NCBI GenBank assembly: GCA_965223675.1
Contig: OZ245013.1
Coordinates: 1,240,001 to 1,304,000, forward strand
Direction of reading: 5' to 3'
DNA length: 64,000 bases
From: JAGQKC01 sp965223675
GTDB lineage: Bacteria; Nitrospirota; Nitrospiria; Nitrospirales; UBA8639
Part shown: piece after piece, positions 35,490 through 43,212 of the stretch
Numbering within the stretch: the first letter of the stretch is position 1
How the letters are laid out: each line of letters begins with the position of its first letter
Position numbers and translations under genes: made by a program
Notes under the pieces: generated by a model
Databases searched by the model: none
The model's input: only the letters and a program-made list of their open reading frames with translations
Told to the model about the DNA's origin: nothing

Positions 35490-37084
35490 TAAGAATTGTC
35501 GTCCTTACGATATTCTGGCAACCATAATTTCTGACCTGGAAGAATCATGTCCGGATCAACAATTTGAGGATTATGACGTTTCACCCAATCGATATATTTT
35601 ATATCTGTTGACCCATAAGCCTCATTGGCAATTCTACTCAAACTTTCTCCATCCTGAACGGCTCGCGTCTGTCTTCTCCCGCTTGCAGGAGAAGACGTTA
35701 CCTCCGTTGTATCAGATTCAAACCGAACCGCTGAATTATGATGAATAGAGTCATCTTTGATATTCGTTGAAGCTTGAGCAGATTGAGCATCAATGCTCTT
35801 TTCCTTGCTTGTTAGTCCCTTGCCAGCCTGGACTCCTCGGCTAGTCACCACACTCCGAACGAGTGCACTGTCTGCCTGTGATTGACTGCTTGAGGATGGC
35901 GAGGTTAACGGATCTATAGAAATTCTACTCAGAGTCTTATCTGTGTCTTTCTCGGATTGGCTCTTTACGACTTCAGAAGAATTCTCAAGCACATGATCAC
36001 TACCTACATTATTCGATCGTGTGGCACTCTGCATAGAAGAATTATTGGATGTAGAATTTTGTATGATATTCGATCGTGACATGCTTCCACCCGTCAAAGA
36101 ATCCGTTGTGGAACGACCATCCTTAGTAAGGTCATCATTTTTATCAAGATTGACAGCCTGTAATCTTTCACTGTTTATATAACTGCTCAATGGTCCCCTC
36201 AGAACCATCAGACTTAATCCCAGTAACAAAACAAAACCCGCGACTAGAGCAGCCCACTTCCACGCAACTGGAGAATGAGCACCATCGACATCAGAAAGGA
36301 TTTCTTTGACGACACTCACAGGCACGGGGGTGATTTGTCTGCCGAAACCCGTAATGAGTGCATTATCACACAAAATATTTAAGCGCCGAGGAATTCCTCC
36401 TCCCTTTCGTGCAATCAGCCGAAGGGCTTTTGTGGTAAAGACTGGATTGCCAGGAGTTGACGCTACGGCAATTCGATGAAGAATTAACGCTTGACTTTCT
36501 TTTTCTGTCAGAGGACAAATTTTTGCTCGAAGAGCAATCCGTTGCTGAAACTGTCTTAACTCTGGCCGGTGTAGTAACGTCTCCATCTCAGGTTGCCCAA
36601 CTAACACTACTTGCATGAGCTTGTCAGTCGAGGTTTCCAGGTTTGACAACATGCGCAGACTCTCCAATGTCTCAATCGGCATATTTTGGGCTTCATCAAT
36701 AATCAGAACGACCGTACCATGTTCTTTGTATACTTCAATCAATGCTTCCTGAAGTTGCTGTACCATTTCAGGGACATCATCGTGAATTGGAAGAAGATCA
36801 AGCTCTCTAAATATTACGGTAAGAAGACCATGGTACGAAACGGCCGGATTAAAGATATAGATAACCTTGTATTTCGGGTCGCAATGTGCTTCGAGAAAGG
36901 TACGAATAATCGTTGTCTTCCCTACCCCGACTTCTCCAACAATTTCGATAAATCCCTTTCTTTTTTCTACGCCATAGACAATCGCTCCCAATGCTTCCTT
37001 ATGACTCGTACTCAAAAAAAGGAAATTCGGATCTGGTGTAGTATGAAATGCTTCCTGATTAAGACCGTAATAAGCCAGATACAT
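35489..37084 (-). CDS. ExeA-like AAA ATPase with TM helix and C-terminal LysM domain
   Basis: The protein has 531 residues. Residues 1 to about 270 are an ExeA/XrtA-system-type AAA ATPase, opening MYLAYYGLNQEAFHTTPDP, with Walker A GEVGVGKTTI, Walker B VVLIIDEAQNM and the arginine-rich IPRRLNILCD. A TM helix follows (WAALVAGFVLLLGLSLMVL), then a Ser/Thr-rich, low-complexity periplasmic linker (about 310-465). The end is a LysM peptidoglycan-binding module (QDGESLSRIANEAYGST, then LPGQKLWLPE). It may couple cytosolic ATP hydrolysis to cell-wall positioning of the EPS machine. It lies 11 bases downstream of the Wzz-type gene. Confidence 0.88.
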   Translation of the reverse strand: MYLAYYGLNQEAFHTTPDPNFLFLSTSHKEALGAIVYGVEKRKGFIEIVGEVGVGKTTIIRTFLEAHCDPKYKVIYIFNPAVSYHGLLTVIFRELDLLPIHDDVPEMVQQLQEALIEVYKEHGTVVLIIDEAQNMPIETLESLRMLSNLETSTDKLMQVVLVGQPEMETLLHRPELRQFQQRIALRAKICPLTEKESQALILHRIAVASTPGNPVFTTKALRLIARKGGGIPRRLNILCDNALITGFGRQITPVPVSVVKEILSDVDGAHSPVAWKWAALVAGFVLLLGLSLMVLRGPLSSYINSERLQAVNLDKNDDLTKDGRSTTDSLTGGSMSRSNIIQNSTSNNSSMQSATRSNNVGSDHVLENSSEVVKSQSEKDTDKTLSRISIDPLTSPSSSSQSQADSALVRSVVTSRGVQAGKGLTSKEKSIDAQSAQASTNIKDDSIHHNSAVRFESDTTEVTSSPASGRRQTRAVQDGESLSRIANEAYGSTDIKYIDWVKRHNPQIVDPDMILPGQKLWLPEYRKDDNS

Positions 37085-37095
37085 AATAAAAACTC

Positions 37096-38577
37096 TTATC
37101 GCTTTTGACCAAAGGCCGCCAGGACAGGAAGGCCCAAATCTTCAGCTGCTTGATCAGGTCGAGTATATCCCCCGTGAAGATATTCGAACACAAAACCAAG
37201 ACCGATACTCATAATCGCACTAACGATTGCGCCTAATAACAGAGTGATGTGTTTTGGCCTTCCAGCTAGCTTCCTCGGGATCTCTGCGGCCTGAATCACG
37301 CTGACATTGGACATTTTCAGCTGGTCCATTTCTTCAGATACCTTAGCTTCTTCAACTTTCTTGACATAGATCTTGTAATTCTCCTCAGCGGTGTTTCTCG
37401 TTCTTTCAAGACCAACCAATTTCTCTCTCAACTCGTCGAGTTTCAGAATTTTTTGGTCAAGGTCGGCGATTTGATTAATGATGACATCGTTACTCGCTTG
37501 AAGAGTTTTTAATTCAGACAATGCGGCGAGACGCGCAATTTCCAGGTTCTGGAAGACTGGATTCTTTCCACTTGTCACGCTTTTGTCTCTCTCAGCGTTT
37601 TTTTGCGCATTGATATAATCTTCCACCAATTCAATTTCTTTCTGAATGTTCTTAACTGGCAAACTACTTTCAGTATATTTTGACAAGAGAGCTTGTTTAC
37701 GCCGATTCAGCTCAAATAAATCATCTTTCGCCTTGGACATCATTCCTCCAGCCTCTGTCGTCGAGAGGGGAATTTGTTCTGGAAGAGTTTTCATCTGAGT
37801 TTCAAGAGATATAATTTTCCCCTGTAATCCCTGCAGTTGATTATTAATCGACTTGTGATTGGTGTCGAGTTGAGAACGCTGATCTAACAGTCGTCGTTGT
37901 TGATCTTCGAGTGGAGATGCAAGATCATGCTCTTGCTTGAATGCATGAAGGTGACTTTCGGAACGTTCTAAGTCTTTTTTATATTGCTGAAAACGCTGAA
38001 GTAAAAACGAAGCTTTTGGATCACTAAATACCTGAAGGTGTTTTTCTTTTAACATATCGATCAACGCATTCAAGGCCATTGCCGCGACTTTTGGGTCCCG
38101 ATGTAGAAATTCGATTTCAATCACATTGGTTCCCTCTACGACGGTAGACGTTAAATTTCCCAAAAATCTTGAAGTGGCAGTTTCTATTTGCCACTCTTGA
38201 ACAACGTTCGTTGGCCCCATTAAGTCGGGATAAATATTTTGCACTCCTATCACTTCAATAGCTCGTCTGACTAAATCTCTGCTCTCGAGAATTTTTTGCT
38301 CTGATCTCACAGCCGCAATTTCATTGTACCTCACGATTTGATCCGTATCGCCAATTTCAGGTCGAAAAATATGCTCTCGTCCAAACTTCAGAATAATCGT
38401 CGCGTGCGCATCATAGAGTGATTCCTTAGAGTAGACCCATCCAGCGACCGATAAAAACATCACAATAAACATAATCAGAATTTTTATTTTCTGCCGAAAG
38501 AAAGCTGTTAAAGTATCTCGCGGACTTCCAAACGGATACGGCAATAACTCCTTTTCGACCGTAACCTCAGTTTCCAC
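37096..38577 (-). CDS. Wzz/GumC-type polysaccharide co-polymerase
   Basis: The 493-residue inner-membrane protein has TM1 (IKILIMFIVMFLSVAGWVYS), a Wzz domain (ATIILKFGREHIF), a long periplasmic coiled coil (about 190-430) and TM2 near the C-terminus (ITLLLGAIVSAIMSIGLGFV), with the short cytosolic tail. The pro-rich AAEIPRKLAGRPKH motif before TM2 is typical. It would set EPS chain length together with the ATPase and kinase-like proteins downstream. The start is a GTG overlapping the previous gene by 11 bases. Its coiled coil is clearly homologous to the one in the adjacent chimeric protein. Confidence 0.88.
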   Translation of the reverse strand: METEVTVEKELLPYPFGSPRDTLTAFFRQKIKILIMFIVMFLSVAGWVYSKESLYDAHATIILKFGREHIFRPEIGDTDQIVRYNEIAAVRSEQKILESRDLVRRAIEVIGVQNIYPDLMGPTNVVQEWQIETATSRFLGNLTSTVVEGTNVIEIEFLHRDPKVAAMALNALIDMLKEKHLQVFSDPKASFLLQRFQQYKKDLERSESHLHAFKQEHDLASPLEDQQRRLLDQRSQLDTNHKSINNQLQGLQGKIISLETQMKTLPEQIPLSTTEAGGMMSKAKDDLFELNRRKQALLSKYTESSLPVKNIQKEIELVEDYINAQKNAERDKSVTSGKNPVFQNLEIARLAALSELKTLQASNDVIINQIADLDQKILKLDELREKLVGLERTRNTAEENYKIYVKKVEEAKVSEEMDQLKMSNVSVIQAAEIPRKLAGRPKHITLLLGAIVSAIMSIGLGFVFEYLHGGYTRPDQAAEDLGLPVLAAFGQKR

Positions 38578-39730
38578 CTCTCACTCCTTTATTTGCCTTG
38601 TTGGTGGAGGGGACCCCGACCTCGCCCACGAGTACATGAGAGGATCGGAGTAGGACGGCAATCTCAGGTGTTTTGAGTTGGCCTGTATAATTCTTTACAA
38701 GAATTTCACGAATCTCTTGTACCGTGTGTCCCACAATAGAAATCTCACCAACCAATTGGAGAGCAATACGTCCATCAGGACGAACCACGACGGTTTCATT
38801 CAATTCAGGATTAAAAAAGAACTTAATATCGAGTTGATCACCAACCTGAACCTTATAGTCCTGTGGTGGAGACGACCCTACTCTTGTTAAGTAGTTTAAG
38901 TAGTTTGATTCATCTGCTTTCACTTGGCGTCGAAGCTCATCTAGGCCAGGCTTCAAACTCCTGAGTCTCTCGAGTTCTCCATCGACCTCGGCAATCTGTT
39001 GTACGATAACGTCATTTTGGGCTTCTGCTGATATTAAATCGGCTTGAGTTCGAAATAATTGCATTTCCATCTCACGATACAAGGGATTCTTTCCTCGCGT
39101 GACACTCCCTGCAAGCTTTGCTTCCTGTTCCTTGATAAAATTCATAATCACATTCATTTCTTGCCGGACCGCCTGAACATGAGGGCTCGCCTCAGTATAC
39201 TTCGTAAGCAATTGTTGCTCCTTTAACTGAAGACCTAGTAAATTGTTCTTGGCCGCACCGATCACGCCTTGCTCACTACTCGTTTCCGAAAGCGGAACTT
39301 CTTTGGGAACTTGACTAATTTGACTTTTGACCCACGCAAGCTTTTCTTTAAAACCCATCACGACATTTTTCGCCTTCTTGAGCGAATCATCTAACCCGCT
39401 CCGCTGCTGGAGCAACAAATTGATCTGCGTTTCTAAGGAAATAATGCTATGCTTTTGCTGAAAATCTTCTAAATGACGTTCCGATTCCTGGAGTCTCGTC
39501 CTATAGGCTCGAAGTTGTTGTTGCATTATTGAAAACGCTTGTTCATCAGCCTTATTGTGATCTTGCATATCTGGACCATTCGATATCGACTGGGAACTTG
39601 CGTACACATAATCATGATGAATATACCCACTCTGGAGTATGACCGTCGCCCAAAATATAAAAATAATCATGTCACTTTTTAGAGAAGGGATGAATAAAGA
39701 GAACGCAGAGCATTGATTCTCGTCGCACAC
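38567..39730 (-). CDS. Chimeric protein: Wzz-like coiled coil fused to a Wza-type export domain
   Basis: The protein has 387 residues. An N-terminal hydrophobic segment (MIIFIFWATVILQSGYIHH) could be a signal or anchor. Residues about 65-290 form a coiled coil closely related to the Wzz protein downstream; both have QQRSxLD, KYTE, GKNP and DVIxQIAxxD. Residues about 293-370 are a Poly_export domain nearly matching the Wza neighbour (VQVGDQLDIKFFFNPELNE, VVRPDGRIALQLVGE, LKTPEIAVLLRS). It lacks the downstream SLBB part. The gene lies between the two parental types, so it probably arose by duplication and fusion. The start is a GTG at 39730 or an ATG at 39670. Confidence 0.85.
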   Translation of the reverse strand: MCDENQCSAFSLFIPSLKSDMIIFIFWATVILQSGYIHHDYVYASSQSISNGPDMQDHNKADEQAFSIMQQQLRAYRTRLQESERHLEDFQQKHSIISLETQINLLLQQRSGLDDSLKKAKNVVMGFKEKLAWVKSQISQVPKEVPLSETSSEQGVIGAAKNNLLGLQLKEQQLLTKYTEASPHVQAVRQEMNVIMNFIKEQEAKLAGSVTRGKNPLYREMEMQLFRTQADLISAEAQNDVIVQQIAEVDGELERLRSLKPGLDELRRQVKADESNYLNYLTRVGSSPPQDYKVQVGDQLDIKFFFNPELNETVVVRPDGRIALQLVGEISIVGHTVQEIREILVKNYTGQLKTPEIAVLLRSSHVLVGEVGVPSTNKANKGVRGGN

Positions 39731-39849
39731 ATATTACAACTCCAAGGCTTTCTTGCTAGAAGTCTTTATTGACCAAGACATATCTCATTCCAAATACGCC
39801 CATACCACTGACTCCCCCGACTAGAATGAATCTGAGAGTCTCTCCTGCT

Positions 39850-40521
39850 CTACCAAAACGATCTTGGGACGTGAACAAAATCATATGGACGGAGACGAAT
39901 ATTTTGAGTCAAGTCCGTGCCATTAAGAGCTGCCGTCAAATCCAACTTAATAATAAACGTTTGACCACTCGGATCTTTCCGCATGACAATCACTTCATCC
40001 TTTTTAGCGGTATCTTCTATAATTCCCCCGGCGCGCGACGTGGCTTGTAATACACTGAGGGAACCAATAATTTCGAATTCTCCTGGACGTTCTACTTCCC
40101 CACTAACATAGACTATGGGAGGTTCTTTCACCGAACGAACAATGACTGCAATCTCTGGTGTCTTGACTTGCCCAGCATATCGGTCTTTCAATTGATCCCT
40201 CAATTGAGTCGCTGTCAAATTAGCGGCATCAACTTCATGGATGAGTTGAAGAGAAATTCGACCGTCGGGCCGGACGATTAACTCTTCTTCATTGAGTTCG
40301 GGGTTAAAAAAGAATTTAATACTCAGTTTGTCACCTGGCTTAATCACATACTGTTCATCGTGCTTAAGACTCGATACTGCCTTATCCGCATTCCCACGCA
40401 CAGAAAACTTTGGCAAACCTTCTTTTCCTAGATCAGAAGCTGTGAGAGCCTCAACTCCTGACCCTAAAGAGTTACACGCAGATAAGAAAAAGGCCAACCC
40501 CCAAAAAACAAGCCTTTGCAT
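39850..40521 (-). CDS. Wza-type outer-membrane polysaccharide export lipoprotein
   Basis: The 223-residue protein starts at the ATG at 40521 (AAAGGA seven bases upstream). The signal peptide ends in a lipobox (FFLSAC). The Poly_export domain is clear (YVIKPGDKLSIKFFFNPELN, VRPDGRISLQLIHEV, QVKTPEIAVIVRS), followed by an SLBB domain (IVYVSGEVERPGEFEIIGSL) and the ending LRPYDFVHVPRSFW. It should form the outer-membrane exit channel for the polymer. It is shorter than Escherichia coli Wza and has one SLBB domain, as is common in EPS loci. Confidence 0.9.
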   Translation of the reverse strand: MQRLVFWGLAFFLSACNSLGSGVEALTASDLGKEGLPKFSVRGNADKAVSSLKHDEQYVIKPGDKLSIKFFFNPELNEEELIVRPDGRISLQLIHEVDAANLTATQLRDQLKDRYAGQVKTPEIAVIVRSVKEPPIVYVSGEVERPGEFEIIGSLSVLQATSRAGGIIEDTAKKDEVIVMRKDPSGQTFIIKLDLTAALNGTDLTQNIRLRPYDFVHVPRSFW

Positions 40522-40814
40522 TTTGGCATCCTTTACTGTCATTAAATCCAATAGAATAGCGCGAACCCTCTTCATCTTACATGAGAACATATGTTTCCAT
40601 TGAAAATTCATTAACTCCTAGTTATACGCAGACACCACTCCCCTATTCAACTTACGCCAAACTACGAATAATACCCTACAAAAACCAATCGGTTCAAGTT
40701 TCCTCAGGTATTCAACCCTTTTCGGGCTTCTCTATCGAGACGACCTTCCAGGCCATGTACATAAACATTCTGTTTTATGACTTGCTCGTTCCCCTACGAT
40801 TAGTTCTTTTATTC

Positions 40815-41444
40815 TCAAATACTGTAGTTCATTGGTCGATTTTTCCGGATTCCCAATAGTAACAGAATCGTGCCGAATAATATTTTCAAATCTAGCCAAT
40901 ATGACTGATGATCGAGATAGAACAAATTGTGGGCTAATTTTCGTGGCATAAGATTTTCGATATAGTACCGTTCAGGATCTTCCAATTGGTGATCAAGTAA
41001 TGCCGCATCATGTAAATGTCCTCGAATCACAGTAATATCCGTACAACCAGGACGTAGTTGAAGAACCCGTTTCTGTTCATCATTGTACAAACATACGTAT
41101 TTTTCGACTTCTGGCCGTGGCCCCACCAAACTCATTTCCCCCTTAATGACATTCAGCAACTGTGGCACTTCATCTAATTTAAGCATCCGCAAATAGTAGC
41201 CAAGTGAAGTAATCCTCGGATCTTTTGAGCCATGAGTAATCTGTTTGCCTTCCAATGGTTGATGGACTCGCATTGTTCGAAATTTCCATAGTCGAAACTT
41301 TTTTCCATCCTTCCCAACTCGTTCTTGTCTGTAGAAAATCGGGCCGGGATCGACAACCATCATAAGGGTGGAAATAACAAGGCCAAACGGGAGAAACAGG
41401 AGAATCCCGATGATCCCTATAAGAATATCCGTTAACCGTTTCAC
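40815..41444 (-). CDS. Monotopic phosphoglycosyltransferase (PglC/WcaJ-like core)
   Basis: The 209-residue protein has the single N-terminal membrane re-entrant helix (LTDILIGIIGILLFLPFGLV) and the catalytic core motifs GPIFYRQERVG, LWKFRTMRV, LDEVPQLLNVIKGEMSLVGPRPE (Asp-Glu dyad) and LRPGCTDIT. It would transfer a phospho-sugar from UDP-sugar to undecaprenyl phosphate and start repeat-unit synthesis. A second enzyme of this type is the N-terminal part of the fusion at 43213-46131, so the locus has two initiating transferases. Confidence 0.92.
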   Translation of the reverse strand: MKRLTDILIGIIGILLFLPFGLVISTLMMVVDPGPIFYRQERVGKDGKKFRLWKFRTMRVHQPLEGKQITHGSKDPRITSLGYYLRMLKLDEVPQLLNVIKGEMSLVGPRPEVEKYVCLYNDEQKRVLQLRPGCTDITVIRGHLHDAALLDHQLEDPERYYIENLMPRKLAHNLFYLDHQSYWLDLKILFGTILLLLGIRKNRPMNYSI

Positions 41445-41450
41445 TAAAAG

Positions 41451-42116
41451 TTAATGAACAAGGTTACGCATGAGCACAAAGGGCTCTGCATATGCAAAAC
41501 CAACGCTGCTTCCCCAGAATTTTGCCTGATTCTCGATTGCTTCTAGAGATCGGGGATGGGGATAGGGGGGAATTTCTGATGAATAGTGAGCTACGGCTCG
41601 CAATTTTTGTGGTAGTGTTGACGAGATATCTACGAACCAATTTGGCAAAAAGGTGCTCCCAGACAAAAAAGGAGTCCATTCTGTGGAGGATGGGACGGAA
41701 TAACTCAGAATACGTTTTACGATTCCACCGGGTTTGGGCCGAGCGGCTACGAGCGTGGCCTCATGCAGAAGCTGGTGATCTCGATTGATATCGCCAAAGT
41801 GATGTGTATACACCACTTCGCAGTGATACTTCTCAATGAGTTTTTCGATTGATTTCGTGAGATCAATTTGAGAATAGGTATCAAGTTTTTGGTCGGGATA
41901 CCCTAGAAACTCAGGCGGTTGAACACCAAGTTCTGCACAAGATTTCATACACGCATTCTTCAACCCTTCCCGTTGATTTTCAGAATAACGAACCTGAGAG
42001 GCATCAGCGAAAATGGCTGGATAGACTACATCATTCTGTTGAACATGCCGCACCAGCGTCCCACCTAGCCCTAATACCTCATCATCCGGATGTGCGCTCA
42101 CCACAAGAATATTCAC
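41451..42116 (-). CDS. PIG-L/LmbE-family N-acetyl-sugar deacetylase
   Basis: The 221-residue protein begins with the family signature MNILVVSAHPDDEVLGLGGT, with His-Pro-Asp-Asp as zinc ligands. A second histidine motif (YTHHFGDINRDHQLLHEA) completes the site. The family removes acetyl groups from N-acetylglucosamine-like moieties. The gene sits six bases upstream of the phosphoglycosyltransferase, which suggests that a free amino sugar is made early in repeat-unit assembly. Confidence 0.9.
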   Translation of the reverse strand: MNILVVSAHPDDEVLGLGGTLVRHVQQNDVVYPAIFADASQVRYSENQREGLKNACMKSCAELGVQPPEFLGYPDQKLDTYSQIDLTKSIEKLIEKYHCEVVYTHHFGDINRDHQLLHEATLVAARPKPGGIVKRILSYSVPSSTEWTPFLSGSTFLPNWFVDISSTLPQKLRAVAHYSSEIPPYPHPRSLEAIENQAKFWGSSVGFAYAEPFVLMRNLVH

Positions 42117-42121
42117 TCACG

Positions 42122-42946
42122 TCATTCCTTATACAAAGTCAATCCGATTGCCCGCTTATAAATCATATATCGTCCATTTCTTTCAACTTCTCCTTTCACA
42201 CGTCTCACAAATTCCTTTGCAAATTGCTCCCGCCTGTCCTCTCGCTCACTATCTTCCTGAAACAGCAGGGTCGAACGATAATATTCTTCCACTGCTTGTA
42301 TCCCTTTTTCTCCATCGAAATACACACGGTTGACAAAAGGGGAGACTTCTACACGACCAAAAATCTCATACGATGCCGGGATCACTTCGTTGTTGATCCG
42401 CCATAGTCGCTCTGAAAAATTTTTGGGAAGCTCCTGATCTGTAATTTCTCTATTGAGATCGTAAAATTCCTTGGAATTATCCCAAGCCGGACCGACGATA
42501 AAACAACGCCCGCCTTTTTTTAATAGCCGCTTAAACTCCTGAAGAGTGTCATGAATATTCTCTACATAATAAATTGAATAACAACTCGTAATGGCATCAA
42601 ACGTATGATCATTCTGAGGAAACGGCTGACTTGCACTATGATCCAACAAATCAATATTCGTTTTATCAGATAACTTCTCTCGAGCATTATCTAGAAGACC
42701 AGGAACTTGGCTAAAAATGTCCACTCCTATCACTTTCCCACTGTCGCCGACGATGTCAGAGAATACAGCCAATTGCTTTCCGTTGCCACACCCAACGTCT
42801 AACACAGCCTCGCCCTTCGATAGGCGAACTTTTGTCTGGATCCACTCCTCCAAATTGTAGTCAGCATTTTTGTTGACTTCAGACCGAACAATATTGCCGA
42901 TATGAGCGGCCACTTCCTTCTGAGATGCCCTTGAGAACCCAGCCAT
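42122..42946 (-). CDS. Class I SAM-dependent methyltransferase
   Basis: The 274-residue protein has a Rossmann-type SAM motif I (AVLDVGCGNGKQLAVFSD), a motif II acidic loop (VIGVDIF), and the post-motif FDAITSCYSIYYVEN then FKRLLKKGGRCFIVGP. This is the Methyltransf_11 pattern. It presumably methylates a sugar of the polymer or a precursor; the substrate cannot be read. It is five bases upstream of the PIG-L gene, so the two are co-expressed. Confidence 0.85.
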   Translation of the reverse strand: MAGFSRASQKEVAAHIGNIVRSEVNKNADYNLEEWIQTKVRLSKGEAVLDVGCGNGKQLAVFSDIVGDSGKVIGVDIFSQVPGLLDNAREKLSDKTNIDLLDHSASQPFPQNDHTFDAITSCYSIYYVENIHDTLQEFKRLLKKGGRCFIVGPAWDNSKEFYDLNREITDQELPKNFSERLWRINNEVIPASYEIFGRVEVSPFVNRVYFDGEKGIQAVEEYYRSTLLFQEDSEREDRREQFAKEFVRRVKGEVERNGRYMIYKRAIGLTLYKE

Positions 42947-43212
42947 ATTTTTCCCTTATGTTATGTCATATGGAAGACATGCCATGTCCATATGATGTAT
43001 CAATGAAAGTTTCTCTTCTATAGAAGCGTTAACCAAGAAATTCCAGCAGCATTGTAATTTTCAGTATACGCCATTTTTCTCTCCTCTGACTGTTCCGAAG
43101 ACGCATGAAAGGTGCATGGAAACATATCGTAAACGTAATTTGGAATCTGTAGACAAGAATATTTCAAGAAGGGGAAACGAATTGGTGATTCGCACTCATT
43201 GACCAATGCTAG

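Noticed and set aside
43018..43206. 62-codon minus-strand frame between the methyltransferase and the three-part fusion
   Set aside because: No ribosome site and no recognisable domain; probably chance.
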